Source: Epilithonimonas bovis DSM 19482 (GTDB lineage Bacteria; Bacteroidota; Bacteroidia; Flavobacteriales; Weeksellaceae). Taken from it: 51,820 nucleotides of DNA. Positions 1-6,950 of this stretch are shown here, one piece after another (the stretch's first letter is position 1; each line of letters opens with the position of its first letter). The notes under the pieces are model-generated. The model was given only the letters and a program-made list of their open reading frames with translations, had not been told where the DNA came from and did not search any database. Location of the stretch: assembly GCF_900108115.1 (NCBI RefSeq), contig NZ_FTPU01000023.1, forward strand, positions 1 through 51,820, written 5' to 3'. The translations under genes and the position numbers were made by a program.

Positions 1-1
1 T

Positions 2-328
2 TCTCTGGAAATTAATGAAACCATAAAAGAATCGATTGATAATCAAAGCATTGTTTTCACGGATAAAAGCACATCATACGTTGATATTTCAGATTTTGTT
101 GAACTTCATATCACCGAAAAATCTGATAAAGAAACTACCAACGAAACCTTAAAATGGGTTCACATCACCATCAGCAATGCTAAAAGAAATCTATTGGGAA
201 ATTATCATAAAATCAAAAGAAAATATCTTCAATTGTATCTCAACGAATTTATTTACAAACTAAATCGAAGATATTTCGGAGACAAACTATTCGAAAGGCT
301 CATTATTGCTAATATTACAGCAGTATGA
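2..328 (+). CDS. IS1595-family (ISXO2-like) transposase, C-terminal part, cut by window edge
   Basis: An open frame of 108 residues enters from the window edge and ends at TGA 326-328. It contains the end of an ISXO2-like DDE domain: a TDKSTSY segment with the second acidic residue, a WVHITISNAKRNLL segment, and a KLNRRYFGDKLFERL tail. The same three blocks occur in the complete transposase at 31551-32489 (DSDDSTSY, WVHIAISNAKRMLL, KFNRRYFGESLFDRL), but the two differ at many positions, so they are distinct insertion sequences. The N-terminal zinc ribbon lies outside the window. Whether the upstream part is intact cannot be seen. No terminal inverted repeat is obvious after the stop. Confidence 0.85.
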   Translation, partial: SLEINETIKESIDNQSIVFTDKSTSYVDISDFVELHITEKSDKETTNETLKWVHITISNAKRNLLGNYHKIKRKYLQLYLNEFIYKLNRRYFGDKLFERLIIANITAV

Positions 329-450
329 TTAAAAACGGATATACATAATGTTTTTTAAACGCAAAGTGCGCAAAGATTTTTATTTATTATTATTGAAAAC
401 ATTTTTAAGGTCGCAAAGCCGTAAAACTTAGCAAAGGATTATCCATAATC

Positions 451-529
451 TTTGTCATTCCGTAGGAATCTAACCTGCTGGGACTGGTTCCGTCGAACCA
501 TTTCGTTCGGTTTTCTACGGAATGACAAA
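451..529. repeat. Palindromic intergenic repeat (TTGTCATTCCGTAG hairpin)
   Basis: The arms TTTGTCATTCCGTAG (451-465) and CTACGGAATGACAAA (515-529) are perfect reverse complements around a loop of about 49 bases. A half-copy (TGTCATTTCGTAGAAATCTC) lies at 34631-34650, and a related TTGTCATTGCG hairpin is nested in the repeat near 38445. Dispersal at unrelated intergenic sites points to a REP- or MITE-like element rather than a terminator of one gene. Confidence 0.6.
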
Positions 530-569
530 AGTGTTTTTTATATTGAAAGTTTGTTTTTATGTAGAATTT

Positions 570-634
570 GCAGCCCGACTTGAGCGGAAATCCTTTTTAC
601 GCAACGTAGTGGAGTGAAAAGATTGGGAGTCCTT
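570..634 (-). repeat. Dispersed repeat family A, partial copy
   Basis: Contains AGCCCGACTTGAGCGGAAAT, then ATCCTTTTT, a short spacer and GTGAAAAGATT. This is the same arrangement, in the opposite orientation, as the fuller copies at 28329-28440 and 38383-38530 (GGGTCGGGCTGTCCGTT, ATCTTTT, loop, AAAAGGAT). Such elements are common between genes in Flavobacteriia; that statement comes from general knowledge, not from this window. Confidence 0.5.
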
Positions 635-727
635 CGACAAGCTCAGGATAAACTATAGGCGGATTATGCTGCACAAATAAAACTAAAAAATTCTTAGATT
701 CAAATAATTAAAATTTTAGAATTAATG

Positions 728-758
728 TTGTGATTTTCCGAGAAAATGTTTACTTTTG
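728..758 (+). promoter_or_regulatory. rplU-rpmA promoter
   Basis: TTG at 728-730 is separated by 20 bases from TACTTTTG at 751-758, matching the Bacteroidota primary sigma consensus TTG-N19/20-TAnnTTTG. The predicted start is near 764, about 25 bases before the rplU ATG. Confidence 0.75.
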
Positions 759-789
759 CACCTCGAATAATTATAAAAATTTATAAACA

Positions 790-1185
790 ATGTTTGCAAT
801 TGTAGAAATAGCAGGGCTTCAATACAAAGTTGAGCAAAACCAAAAGTTGTTTGTGAACCGTTTGAAAGGAGATAAAGGAGCAAAAGTTTCTTTTGATAAA
901 GTTCTTCTTACTGTAAACGGCGCAGTAACTGTAGGTGCCCCGGCTGTAAGCGGTATCGCTGTAGAAGTAGAAATTCTTGATCATGTTCAGGCTGACAAAG
1001 TAATCGTTTTCAAAAAGAAAAGAAGAAAAGGTTATGCTAAGAAAAATGGTCACAGACAACAGTTAACTCAAATCCAGATTGTTTCTATCACTGGTTTTGA
1101 CGGTGCGAAAAAAGAAGCTAAAAAAGCTGCTCCAAAAAAAGCTGCTAAAGCTGAAGTAACAGAAACCAGCGAATCTGCTGAATAA
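790..1185 (+). CDS. rplU: 50S ribosomal protein L21
   Basis: Structural protein of the large ribosomal subunit that binds 23S rRNA. The first 103 residues follow the family closely: MFAIVEIAGLQYKVEQNQ at the N-terminus and KVIVFKKKRRKGYAKKNGHRQ in the basic RNA-binding part. The protein has 131 residues against about 103 in most bacteria, because of a C-terminal tail rich in Lys, Ala and Glu (from about residue 104). It is followed after 28 bases by rpmA, the usual order, so the two form one transcript from the promoter at 728-758. Confidence 0.97.
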   Translation: MFAIVEIAGLQYKVEQNQKLFVNRLKGDKGAKVSFDKVLLTVNGAVTVGAPAVSGIAVEVEILDHVQADKVIVFKKKRRKGYAKKNGHRQQLTQIQIVSITGFDGAKKEAKKAAPKKAAKAEVTETSESAE

Positions 1186-1213
1186 TTTTTAATCCAAAAA
1201 AGCTTAGAATAAA

Positions 1214-1471
1214 ATGGCACACAAGAAAGGAGTTGGTAGTTCCAAAAACGGTAGAGAATCTCACTCTAAAAGATTAGGTGTTAAGATTTTCGGAGGTCAA
1301 GAGGCTATTGCTGGAAATATCATTATCAGACAAAGAGGTACTCAACATCACCCAGGTGAAAATGTTGGTATTGGTAAAGACCATACTTTGTTTGCTTTGG
1401 TAGACGGTAAAGTAGTTTTCAGAAAGAAAGCAAACAACAGATCTTTTGTATCTATTGAACCAAACGCTTAA
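1214..1471 (+). CDS. rpmA: 50S ribosomal protein L27
   Basis: Large-subunit protein near the peptidyl-transferase centre. The start [20 protein letters not shown] and the blocks [15 protein letters not shown] and [12 protein letters not shown] are family signatures. Length (85 residues) is normal. There is no N-terminal leader that would need removal as in Firmicutes. It is co-transcribed with rplU and followed by a hairpin terminator. Confidence 0.97.
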   Translation: MAHKKGVGSSKNGRESHSKRLGVKIFGGQEAIAGNIIIRQRGTQHHPGENVGIGKDHTLFALVDGKVVFRKKANNRSFVSIEPNA

Positions 1472-1493
1472 TTAATCAGCGTTTTATAAAACA

Positions 1494-1528
1494 AAAATTC
1501 CGGAGCTTATAGCTTCGGAATTTTTTTA
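1494..1528 (+). terminator. rplU-rpmA terminator
   Basis: AAATTCCGGAGC and GCTTCGGAATTT form a stem with a small bulge and a TTATA loop, followed by a run of seven T, 23 bases after the rpmA stop. Confidence 0.8.
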
Positions 1529-1709
1529 TTTGTCAACAGTTGTTTTTTTTAAATTTATGATCATTGTTGGTATTATCTTGACCATCTGATAGCCATCAAA
1601 AATTGTAATTAAATAAAGTTTTTAGTCGTACTGATTAATTATATATAAAATAAAATCTAAACCTTACTGTGATAATATATTCTTTTGGCTAATCAGGATA
1701 TATTTTAAA

Positions 1710-1743
1710 AAAACAAAAATCCCCAAGTTTTCACTTGGGGATT
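1710..1743 (-). terminator. Hairpin with minus-strand T tract
   Basis: AATCCCCAAG (1718-1727) pairs perfectly with CTTGGGGATT (1734-1743). Read on the minus strand the stem is followed by TTTTGTTTTTTT, so it would stop leftward transcription from hipBA. On the plus strand the tract after the stem is poor in T. Confidence 0.6.
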
Positions 1744-1824
1744 CTGTATTTTAATAAGTCTATGACTTTTATTTAACTTCTTCAAAAATAACCATATATG
1801 AAAATCAATTAGTTATAGTTTTAT

Positions 1825-1846
1825 GGTACAAATGCGATACAGAAAT
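1825..1846. other. Candidate attachment site, left
   Basis: GGTACAAATGCGATACAGAAAT matches GGTACAAATATGATACAAAAAT at 23049-23070 in 19 of 22 positions and in the same orientation. The two copies bracket exactly the block of accessory genes between rpmA and dnaK, and the right copy lies 90 bases from the start of the integrase-linked gene. This is a candidate from pattern only. Confidence 0.5.
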
Positions 1847-1902
1847 GGCGTTTTTTTTATACGATCAAGTGTTGAGCAGCAATCTAAATCTGTTCAATGT
1901 AC

Positions 1903-3156
1903 TTAATTAAATCTGAAAGCTGCCTGCATTAATTCTTGTTCTGATCGTGAAATACCAATTTGATGAGCAATTTCTTTCCACTGGTTTACTGAATTGAAAA
2001 CTTCGTTCAATATGTTGTCCATTTCAGAATGATTTAATCGAAAAAAATCGCCTACGCTTTTAGCCAATTCAAAATCTAAAGCATTATTATCCATATCAAT
2101 ATTTAAAGCCAAACCATCTTTATCAATGGAAGGATTTAAATCATAAGCCGGAGATAACACCCAACCTTCGTCAGTCAAAATAAATCCATGATTGCGAAGA
2201 TGGTCGTCCGTATTGGAAACAGCAATATTAAAAACAATTCTTCGCCATAACTGGTGTAGATTTTCATTAACCTTACAACCATAATTCTGAATAAATTCCA
2301 CTATATCCAAATAACTCGCAGGTTGATTTTTAATCGTGTCTTCATTGTTTCCAGTCATCGTCATTGCCGATGAAAAATGAATTCTTTCCTTACCCATTCG
2401 ATCAAAGCGTTTGGTGAAAAAGGTGTGATAAGTTCCACTTACTTTCTCCATTTTACATTCTGCCATTTCGATTCCTGCTTTTATCGCTAATTGGTAGGTT
2501 AAATATTCCCAAGCGGCTTTATCAATTGTATCATATTTGGAAGGGAATTTCGCAATCCAAAGTTGATTTTTTTCGTCTAAAACATTGGCTTTGGGTCTTG
2601 CACCTCCCAAGGAAGATCCTGGCACAATTAGCACTTTCAACCATTTGTTTATGGCTTCGTTATCCGTATCATTTTCATAATGAACAACGGCTTGCTGCAA
2701 TTCCCGAACCGTTGACCAAGGCGGTGTAGATTTTTCGGAATCATTATCTAAAAAATCACCGTTAGGATCCAATTTAAATCGAAAAGCACCCATTCTTGTT
2801 TCATCAAAAACGCCCAATAAATAATCAATATCATACAATGTTTTAGGATTTTCGCCTTTCGTTTTGGCTAACTGAATTTCACGACGTTTCATTAATGTTC
2901 GTCCCCAAGTATCGGGCATACTGTCTAAGAAAATTCCGAAATTCTCTTTATTATTTGGAAATTGTTGCCCGGAATAAAATTGAATATCCGGATCTATCAA
3001 CCGTTGAGCATTGGATTTCAACCAATTTTTGTCATATTCAAAACTAAAAGCCTTTCGTCCTTTGGCTTGATGTGCAGACAAAATACCCAACAACACTGGT
3101 TCGGCTAATCCAAGCCAATGTGCATAAACATAGATGTCGGTTTTATTTGTTGCCAT
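1903..3156 (-). CDS. hipA: HipA-type serine/threonine kinase toxin
   Basis: Members of this family phosphorylate a cytosolic target (glutamyl-tRNA synthetase in E. coli) and can induce growth arrest. Visible features: an N-terminal subdomain (about 1-130), a glycine-rich loop GSSLGGARPKA at 180-190, a probable ATP-binding Lys203 in IAKFPS, a catalytic loop NTDDHLRNHG at 315-324, and a metal-binding DLNP at 339-342. Length (417) is close to the E. coli protein (440). It starts two bases after the hipB stop, so the two form an operon with antitoxin first. All expected kinase motifs are present, so the toxin looks intact. The actual substrate is unknown. Confidence 0.9.
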   Translation of the reverse strand: MATNKTDIYVYAHWLGLAEPVLLGILSAHQAKGRKAFSFEYDKNWLKSNAQRLIDPDIQFYSGQQFPNNKENFGIFLDSMPDTWGRTLMKRREIQLAKTKGENPKTLYDIDYLLGVFDETRMGAFRFKLDPNGDFLDNDSEKSTPPWSTVRELQQAVVHYENDTDNEAINKWLKVLIVPGSSLGGARPKANVLDEKNQLWIAKFPSKYDTIDKAAWEYLTYQLAIKAGIEMAECKMEKVSGTYHTFFTKRFDRMGKERIHFSSAMTMTGNNEDTIKNQPASYLDIVEFIQNYGCKVNENLHQLWRRIVFNIAVSNTDDHLRNHGFILTDEGWVLSPAYDLNPSIDKDGLALNIDMDNNALDFELAKSVGDFFRLNHSEMDNILNEVFNSVNQWKEIAHQIGISRSEQELMQAAFRFN

Positions 3157-3157
3157 T

Positions 3158-3439
3158 TTATAAGAGATCTAAATCTTGTAGTTTTCTGCCCATTTCATCA
3201 TCAGCTGCCAACTTTAAGAAATCGTTTTGCAAGCCCAATACACGCAACACATTAAAATAAGCACCCATTGCCACACTACTATCTCCTTTTTCTACTAAAT
3301 ATAAGGTAGAACGAGCAATACCTGCACGCTCGGCAACTTGTATTGCCGTAAGCTTTCTACGCTTCCGAGCTAATTTTATGTTCTCACCCATTTGCTCTAA
3401 AAGAGCAGCGTATTTGGGTAAAAGGATTTGCTTTTTCAT
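3158..3439 (-). CDS. hipB: HipB-like XRE-family antitoxin and repressor
   Basis: A 93-residue protein with a helix-turn-helix at about residues 16-72 (ENIKLARKRRKLTAIQVAER, then RSTLYLVEKG), the XRE/Cro type of fold. It lies directly before hipA. HipB proteins neutralise HipA and repress their own operon. The strong inverted repeat around the promoter (3443-3497) supports autoregulation here. A basic, weakly structured C-terminal tail follows the DNA-binding part. Confidence 0.88.
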   Translation of the reverse strand: MKKQILLPKYAALLEQMGENIKLARKRRKLTAIQVAERAGIARSTLYLVEKGDSSVAMGAYFNVLRVLGLQNDFLKLAADDEMGRKLQDLDLL

Positions 3440-3442
3440 TTT

Positions 3443-3497
3443 AAATGATTGCTATTTCATACAAAAATAAATAAAACGATTGAAATAACAATCATTT
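3443..3497 (-). promoter_or_regulatory. hipBA promoter inside a palindromic operator
   Basis: The arms AAATGATTGCTATTTCA (3443-3459) and TGAAATAACAATCATTT (3481-3497) are reverse complements at 16 of 17 positions. On the minus strand TTG (3491-3489), a 19-base spacer and TATTTTTG (3469-3462) fit the Bacteroidota promoter consensus. The -7 element lies between the arms and the -33 element within one arm, so a dimeric repressor bound to both arms would block it. Confidence 0.75.
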
Positions 3498-3528
3498 AAA
3501 TTGGTGATGTTTTTTAATCATTACATTC

Positions 3529-3557
3529 TGTCACAAAAACAGTAACTATTTGTGACA
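3529..3557. repeat. Short inverted repeat after the recombinase gene
   Basis: TGTCACAAA (3529-3537) and TTTGTGACA (3549-3557) are perfect reverse complements with an 11-base spacer, 28 bases beyond the recombinase stop. It may be a weak terminator or a protein-binding site; there is no long T tract. Confidence 0.4.
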
Positions 3558-3585
3558 AAATATAATATTAAATTAAGACTGATAT

Positions 3586-4509
3586 TCACCTCAACGCTTT
3601 AAACATCTGTTCTATGGCTTTTTTCTTTTGTTCCATATTTGGGTGTACGTAGAGATTAAGCGTTGTACTAATGTTAGAATGTCCCAATAAGACACTTACC
3701 GTTTTGTAATCACAATTACTTTCAATACATCTTGTTGCAAAGCTATGTCTCAGTCCGTGGAATTTTAATTTAGGCATATTCAATTCCTTCATCAAATTTT
3801 TATAATAACTGCGATAAGTTCGGGGTTCTGTTGGTTTTGCATCATTGGTTATAACAAAAAATGAAGGGTTTACAATTTTTTTAAAAGGCTTAAGTATTTT
3901 CAATAAATCTTTGCTTATTGGAATTTCCCGAATAGAATTTTTTGTTTTGGGTGTGTCTAAAATAAGTTCAGTTTTTCTATTTCCATCTTCAATAACATAT
4001 ATCCTCTGAATCGTTCTGTTAACACTAATTATTCCGTTGTCTGTATCCACATCTTCCCAAGTCAATGCACATATTTCGCCGATACGCATACCTGCACTCA
4101 AGCAGATATATACACCTAAGTTCCGAAATGTAAAGTGTTCTTGTATATAATTCATAATTTTCTTTTGATCGGTTTTACTAAGAACTTCGATGCTATGTTT
4201 TTCACGTTCTGTGGGAAACTGTATGTCAAAAGGAGTATAATTTAGCCATTTGTGCTTTGCTCCAAATTTGAGGATCATTTTCAGTACGATTAAAATATCC
4301 TTGATTGTTTTATGACTTAAGCCGGATTCTAATTTTTGGAAAACAAAATTTTGTACATCAATTTCTTCAAGTTCATATTTATCACCAAATGCTGGTAGTA
4401 GATGATTTTCAATAAGGAGCGTATAAGCCGAAAAACTTGACTTTTTTACATACTGCTTTTTGTCTATTTTCCATAGATCGATTACTTCTGACAATTGCTT
4501 TTTGTTCAT
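3586..4509 (-). CDS. Tyrosine recombinase of the hsdS inversion locus
   Basis: Catalyses site-specific strand exchange; from its position, most likely inversion of the hsdS cassettes. From the chosen ATG at 4509 (MNKKQLSEVIDLWK) it has 307 residues, with an N-terminal SAM-like core-binding domain (about 1-105) and a catalytic domain with Arg142 (AGMRIGE), a Lys near 188, His251/Arg254 (HGLRHSF), His277 (LLGHSN) and Tyr287. The frame is open for 27 more codons upstream, but those encode a hydrophobic stretch foreign to the family. The gene reads away from the cassettes and lies outside the left 45-bp repeat, so inversion does not disrupt it. It is unrelated in detail to the element integrase at 21149-22396. 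Confidence 0.9.
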   Translation of the reverse strand: MNKKQLSEVIDLWKIDKKQYVKKSSFSAYTLLIENHLLPAFGDKYELEEIDVQNFVFQKLESGLSHKTIKDILIVLKMILKFGAKHKWLNYTPFDIQFPTEREKHSIEVLSKTDQKKIMNYIQEHFTFRNLGVYICLSAGMRIGEICALTWEDVDTDNGIISVNRTIQRIYVIEDGNRKTELILDTPKTKNSIREIPISKDLLKILKPFKKIVNPSFFVITNDAKPTEPRTYRSYYKNLMKELNMPKLKFHGLRHSFATRCIESNCDYKTVSVLLGHSNISTTLNLYVHPNMEQKKKAIEQMFKALR

Positions 4510-4604
4510 TTTATTTGAATTAAAGATTAAAAAGAACAAAGGAAGAAAATAAAGGATTGAGGATTTTAAATCTTTTGCATTGAGCTTCAAGAATCTTTAA
4601 TCTA

Positions 4605-4649
4605 AATGTTCCCCATTTACGATTTCCGGGGTTTACTGGTGAGTGGGAA
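4605..4649 (+). repeat. hsdS inversion repeat, left arm (45 bp)
   Basis: Begins AATGTTCCCCATTTACGATT and is the reverse complement of 8043-8087 at 44 of 45 positions (one G/A difference). Both arms encode NVPHLRFPGFT(G/D)EWE in the same codon phase, so inversion between them gives an exact in-frame exchange. Confidence 0.85.
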
Positions 4650-5828
4650 GTGAAGAAGTTGGGGGAGATAATGGATTTTAAAATTACTAACTCTTTTTCA
4701 AGAGAAAATTTGAATTATGAAAATGGAACAGTAAAAAACATTCATTATGGAGATATTCATACTAAATTTCAGGCATTATTTGATATTAGAAATGAAGTTG
4801 TTCCTTTTATCAATGAAGATATAAATATTCGTAGGATTTCAGAGGATAATTTTTGTAAAGAGGGAGATATAATTTTTGCAGATGCGTCTGAAGATTTAGA
4901 AGATGTTGGTAAAAGCATTGAAGTTATAAATCTAAATGATGTAAGATTGCTATCTGGATTACACACACTATTAGCAAGACCTAAGGAAAATGTTTTCCAT
5001 TTAGGATTTAATGCTTACTTATTTAAATCCAATCGTGTTAGAACGCAAATCCAAAGAGAATCACAAGGAACAAAAGTTCTTAGTATTAATGTTGGACGGA
5101 TTTCAAAAATTGAGTTGTCATTTCCTGCTGTAAAAGAACAACAAAAAATTGCCTCATTTCTGTCCCTAATCGATGAGCGAATCCAAACTCAAATTAAAAT
5201 AATTGAACAATTAGAAACCTTAATTAAAGGACTAAGTGAAAAACTGTTTTCACAAGAAATCAGATTCAAAGGATTCACAGAAAAATGGACAGAAAAAAAA
5301 CTTGGTAAATTAGCAACTTTTTATTCAGGTGGAACTCCGCTGACATCTAAAAAAGAGTATTTTGATGGAAATATACCTTTTATCCGATCAGGTGAAATAA
5401 ATTCTAATGTAACAGAGCAATTTATTAATGAATTAGGTTTAAAAAATTCATCTGCTAAAATGGTTGAAGTTGGTGATATTTTATATGCCTTATATGGCGC
5501 AACAAGTGGTGAAGTAGCAATTAGTAAGATTAATGGAGCAATAAACCAAGCAGTGCTTTGTATAAAATCTCAACAAAATCATTATTTCATTTACTCTTAT
5601 CTCTTTCATAAAAAAGAACACATTATAAATAAGTACTTACAAGGTGGTCAAGGAAATTTATCTGCAGACATTGTGAAGCAGATAGAATTACCCATTCCAC
5701 CTCTTGAAGAACAAACTATCATTGCCAACTTTCTTTCTGCTATTGATACAAAAATTCAAACAGAAAAAAATATTTTGGAGAAGTATCAATCTCAAAAACA
5801 ATATCTATTGCAAAACCTATTTATATAA
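4605..5828 (+). pseudogene. hsdS: Silent full-length hsdS cassette (specificity subunit without start)
   Basis: An open frame of 407 codons with the HsdS layout: conserved start region VPHLRFPGFT, first target-recognition domain (to about base 5110), a central helical spacer around LIDERIQTQIKIIEQLETL, a second recognition domain from KWTEKKLGKLATF, and a C-terminal helix ending LLQNLFI. It starts inside the inverted repeat and lacks the first 12 residues present in the expressed copy; a TGA occurs eight codons upstream. The GTG at 4650 is internal to the conserved block, so it is unlikely to be a natural start. It should become expressed when inversion brings it behind the operon start at 8123. 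It is a reserve allele rather than a decayed gene. Confidence 0.8.
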
Positions 5829-5843
5829 ACAGATTTTGCAGTA
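5806..5843. repeat. Tail-to-tail palindrome between two hsdS cassettes
   Basis: TATTGCAAAACCTATTTATA and its partner TATAAACAGATTTTGCAGTA are reverse complements with three mismatches, centred on TTATATAA. Both coding frames end here with LLQNLFI and overlap by eight bases. Confidence 0.7.
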
Positions 5844-6373
5844 GGTGTTTTTTCTGATCTTTTAATTTTTTTAACAAAGTATTTTCAAGATTTATTTTTT
5901 CATCGATAGACGAAAGTAATTTTTCTATTTTATTTTGTTCATCCAAACAAGGGCAATAGATAAGAGCCTCTCCATAATCTTTGAAATAAATATGAGGAAT
6001 ACCAGAACCAACTTTATACGTGTTAAAGTTAAAGAATTTCAAACAGAAGAAAATATATTTCAAATTAACATAAGATTTTATTGTCAGGTAGTTCAATGTT
6101 CCAATAACTGAAAATTTTCCTGTTCCATACTGGACTTTTCCAACTCCAGAACCATCTTTGATTATCATAATTGCATCTTCATCAATTAGATAATTTTCTG
6201 AATAAGAAATAATACCTGTTGCACCAAAAATTGGAAAAACTCCTCTTTCATTTAATATTTCCGCTTCAGTCAATGATGATGAATGGCAAGAAACACAATC
6301 TTTCAATTTTACATTTGGAGTTTGTGTAAGAATTAACTTTTGATGAAGTCCTTTAATTGAAGATTTAATATCC
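5821..6373 (-). pseudogene. Silent half hsdS cassette (second recognition domain)
   Basis: A frame open from about 6373, beginning in the central spacer (IKSSIKGLHQKL) and continuing through one target-recognition domain to DEQNKIEKLLSSIDEKI and LLQNLFI. It carries no first recognition domain and no proper start (only an internal TTG at 6306). Its spacer shares AATTAAAGGACT with the cassette at 4605-5828, in opposite orientation (6347-6358 and 5222-5233), so it looks like a reserve second domain for that cassette. Confidence 0.75.
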
Positions 6374-6931
6374 TGTTTGAATACGCTTCGCTATCAACTA
6401 TATGAACAAATTCTTAATCAAGAAAATGAAATAGTACAGATTAAGGAGGTTTTAAACTACGAACAACCAACTAAATATTTAGCATCAAATACAGATTACT
6501 CTTCAGATAATTCTTTGATTCCTGTTTTGACGGCAAATAAAGCGTTTGTACTAGGATATACAGCTGAAGATTTCGGGATTTATGATAAAGGTGAGTGTAT
6601 CATTTTTGATGATTTTACAATGGATACCAAATTTGTAAATTTTCCTTTTAAAGTAAAATCATCAGCGATTAAAATATTAACTGCCAAATCTAATGTAAAT
6701 CTGAAATTTATGTTTGAGTATTTGTCTTTTTTAGGATTATCATCTGCTGAACACAAACGACATTATATTTCTGAAATTGAGCCAATAGAAATTTCATTAC
6801 CTAATCATCATAAACAAAATCAGATTGCAAATATATTGTTAGGAATTGATAAAAAGGTAAAAATGGAATTCGATATCTATACGTTACTGACTAAGCAAAA
6901 GCTCTATTTATTACAAAACCTGTTTATATAA
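6374..6931 (+). pseudogene. Silent half hsdS cassette (second recognition domain)
   Basis: A frame open through NTLRYQLYEQIL (central spacer), one recognition domain and the C-terminal HKQNQIANILLGIDKKV and LLQNLFI. It is head-to-head with the half cassette on its left; the first possible start is a TTG at 6377. Its spacer shares GAATACGCTT with the expressed hsdS, in opposite orientation (6379-6388 and 7488-7497), which pairs it with that gene. Confidence 0.75.
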
Positions 6932-6950
6932 ATAGGTTTTGTAATAAATA
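6905..6950. repeat. Tail-to-tail palindrome between hsdS cassettes
   Basis: TATTTATTACAAAACC (6905-6920) and GGTTTTGTAATAAATA (6935-6950) are perfect reverse complements around TGTTTATATAAATA. The two convergent frames overlap by eight bases. The structure could also terminate transcripts from both sides. Confidence 0.75.

Larger units (their letters stand above)
329..789. other. Intergenic region with dispersed repeats before rplU
   Basis: No credible coding frame. It holds a palindromic repeat (451-529), a fragment of a GCCCGA/ATCCTTTT repeat family (about 570-634) and the rplU promoter (728-758). The first 120 bases are probably the remaining end of the transposase element. Confidence 0.6.
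1529..1902. other. Gene-free region at the left end of the integrative element
   Basis: No coding frame is supported. It contains a hairpin oriented as a minus-strand terminator (1710-1743) and the candidate left attachment site (1825-1846), 57 bases past the end of hipA. Confidence 0.5.

Noticed and set aside
3586-4590. Longer recombinase starting at 4590
   Set aside because: The extra 27 residues form a hydrophobic stretch unlike the start of tyrosine recombinases; the ATG at 4509 gives a normal N-terminus.
4650-5828. Independent hsdS gene starting with GTG at 4650
   Set aside because: The GTG lies inside the conserved block shared with codons 28 onward of the expressed copy; the homologous frame runs back to 4605 and then to a stop, with no start codon or promoter. 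It is better read as a silent cassette.
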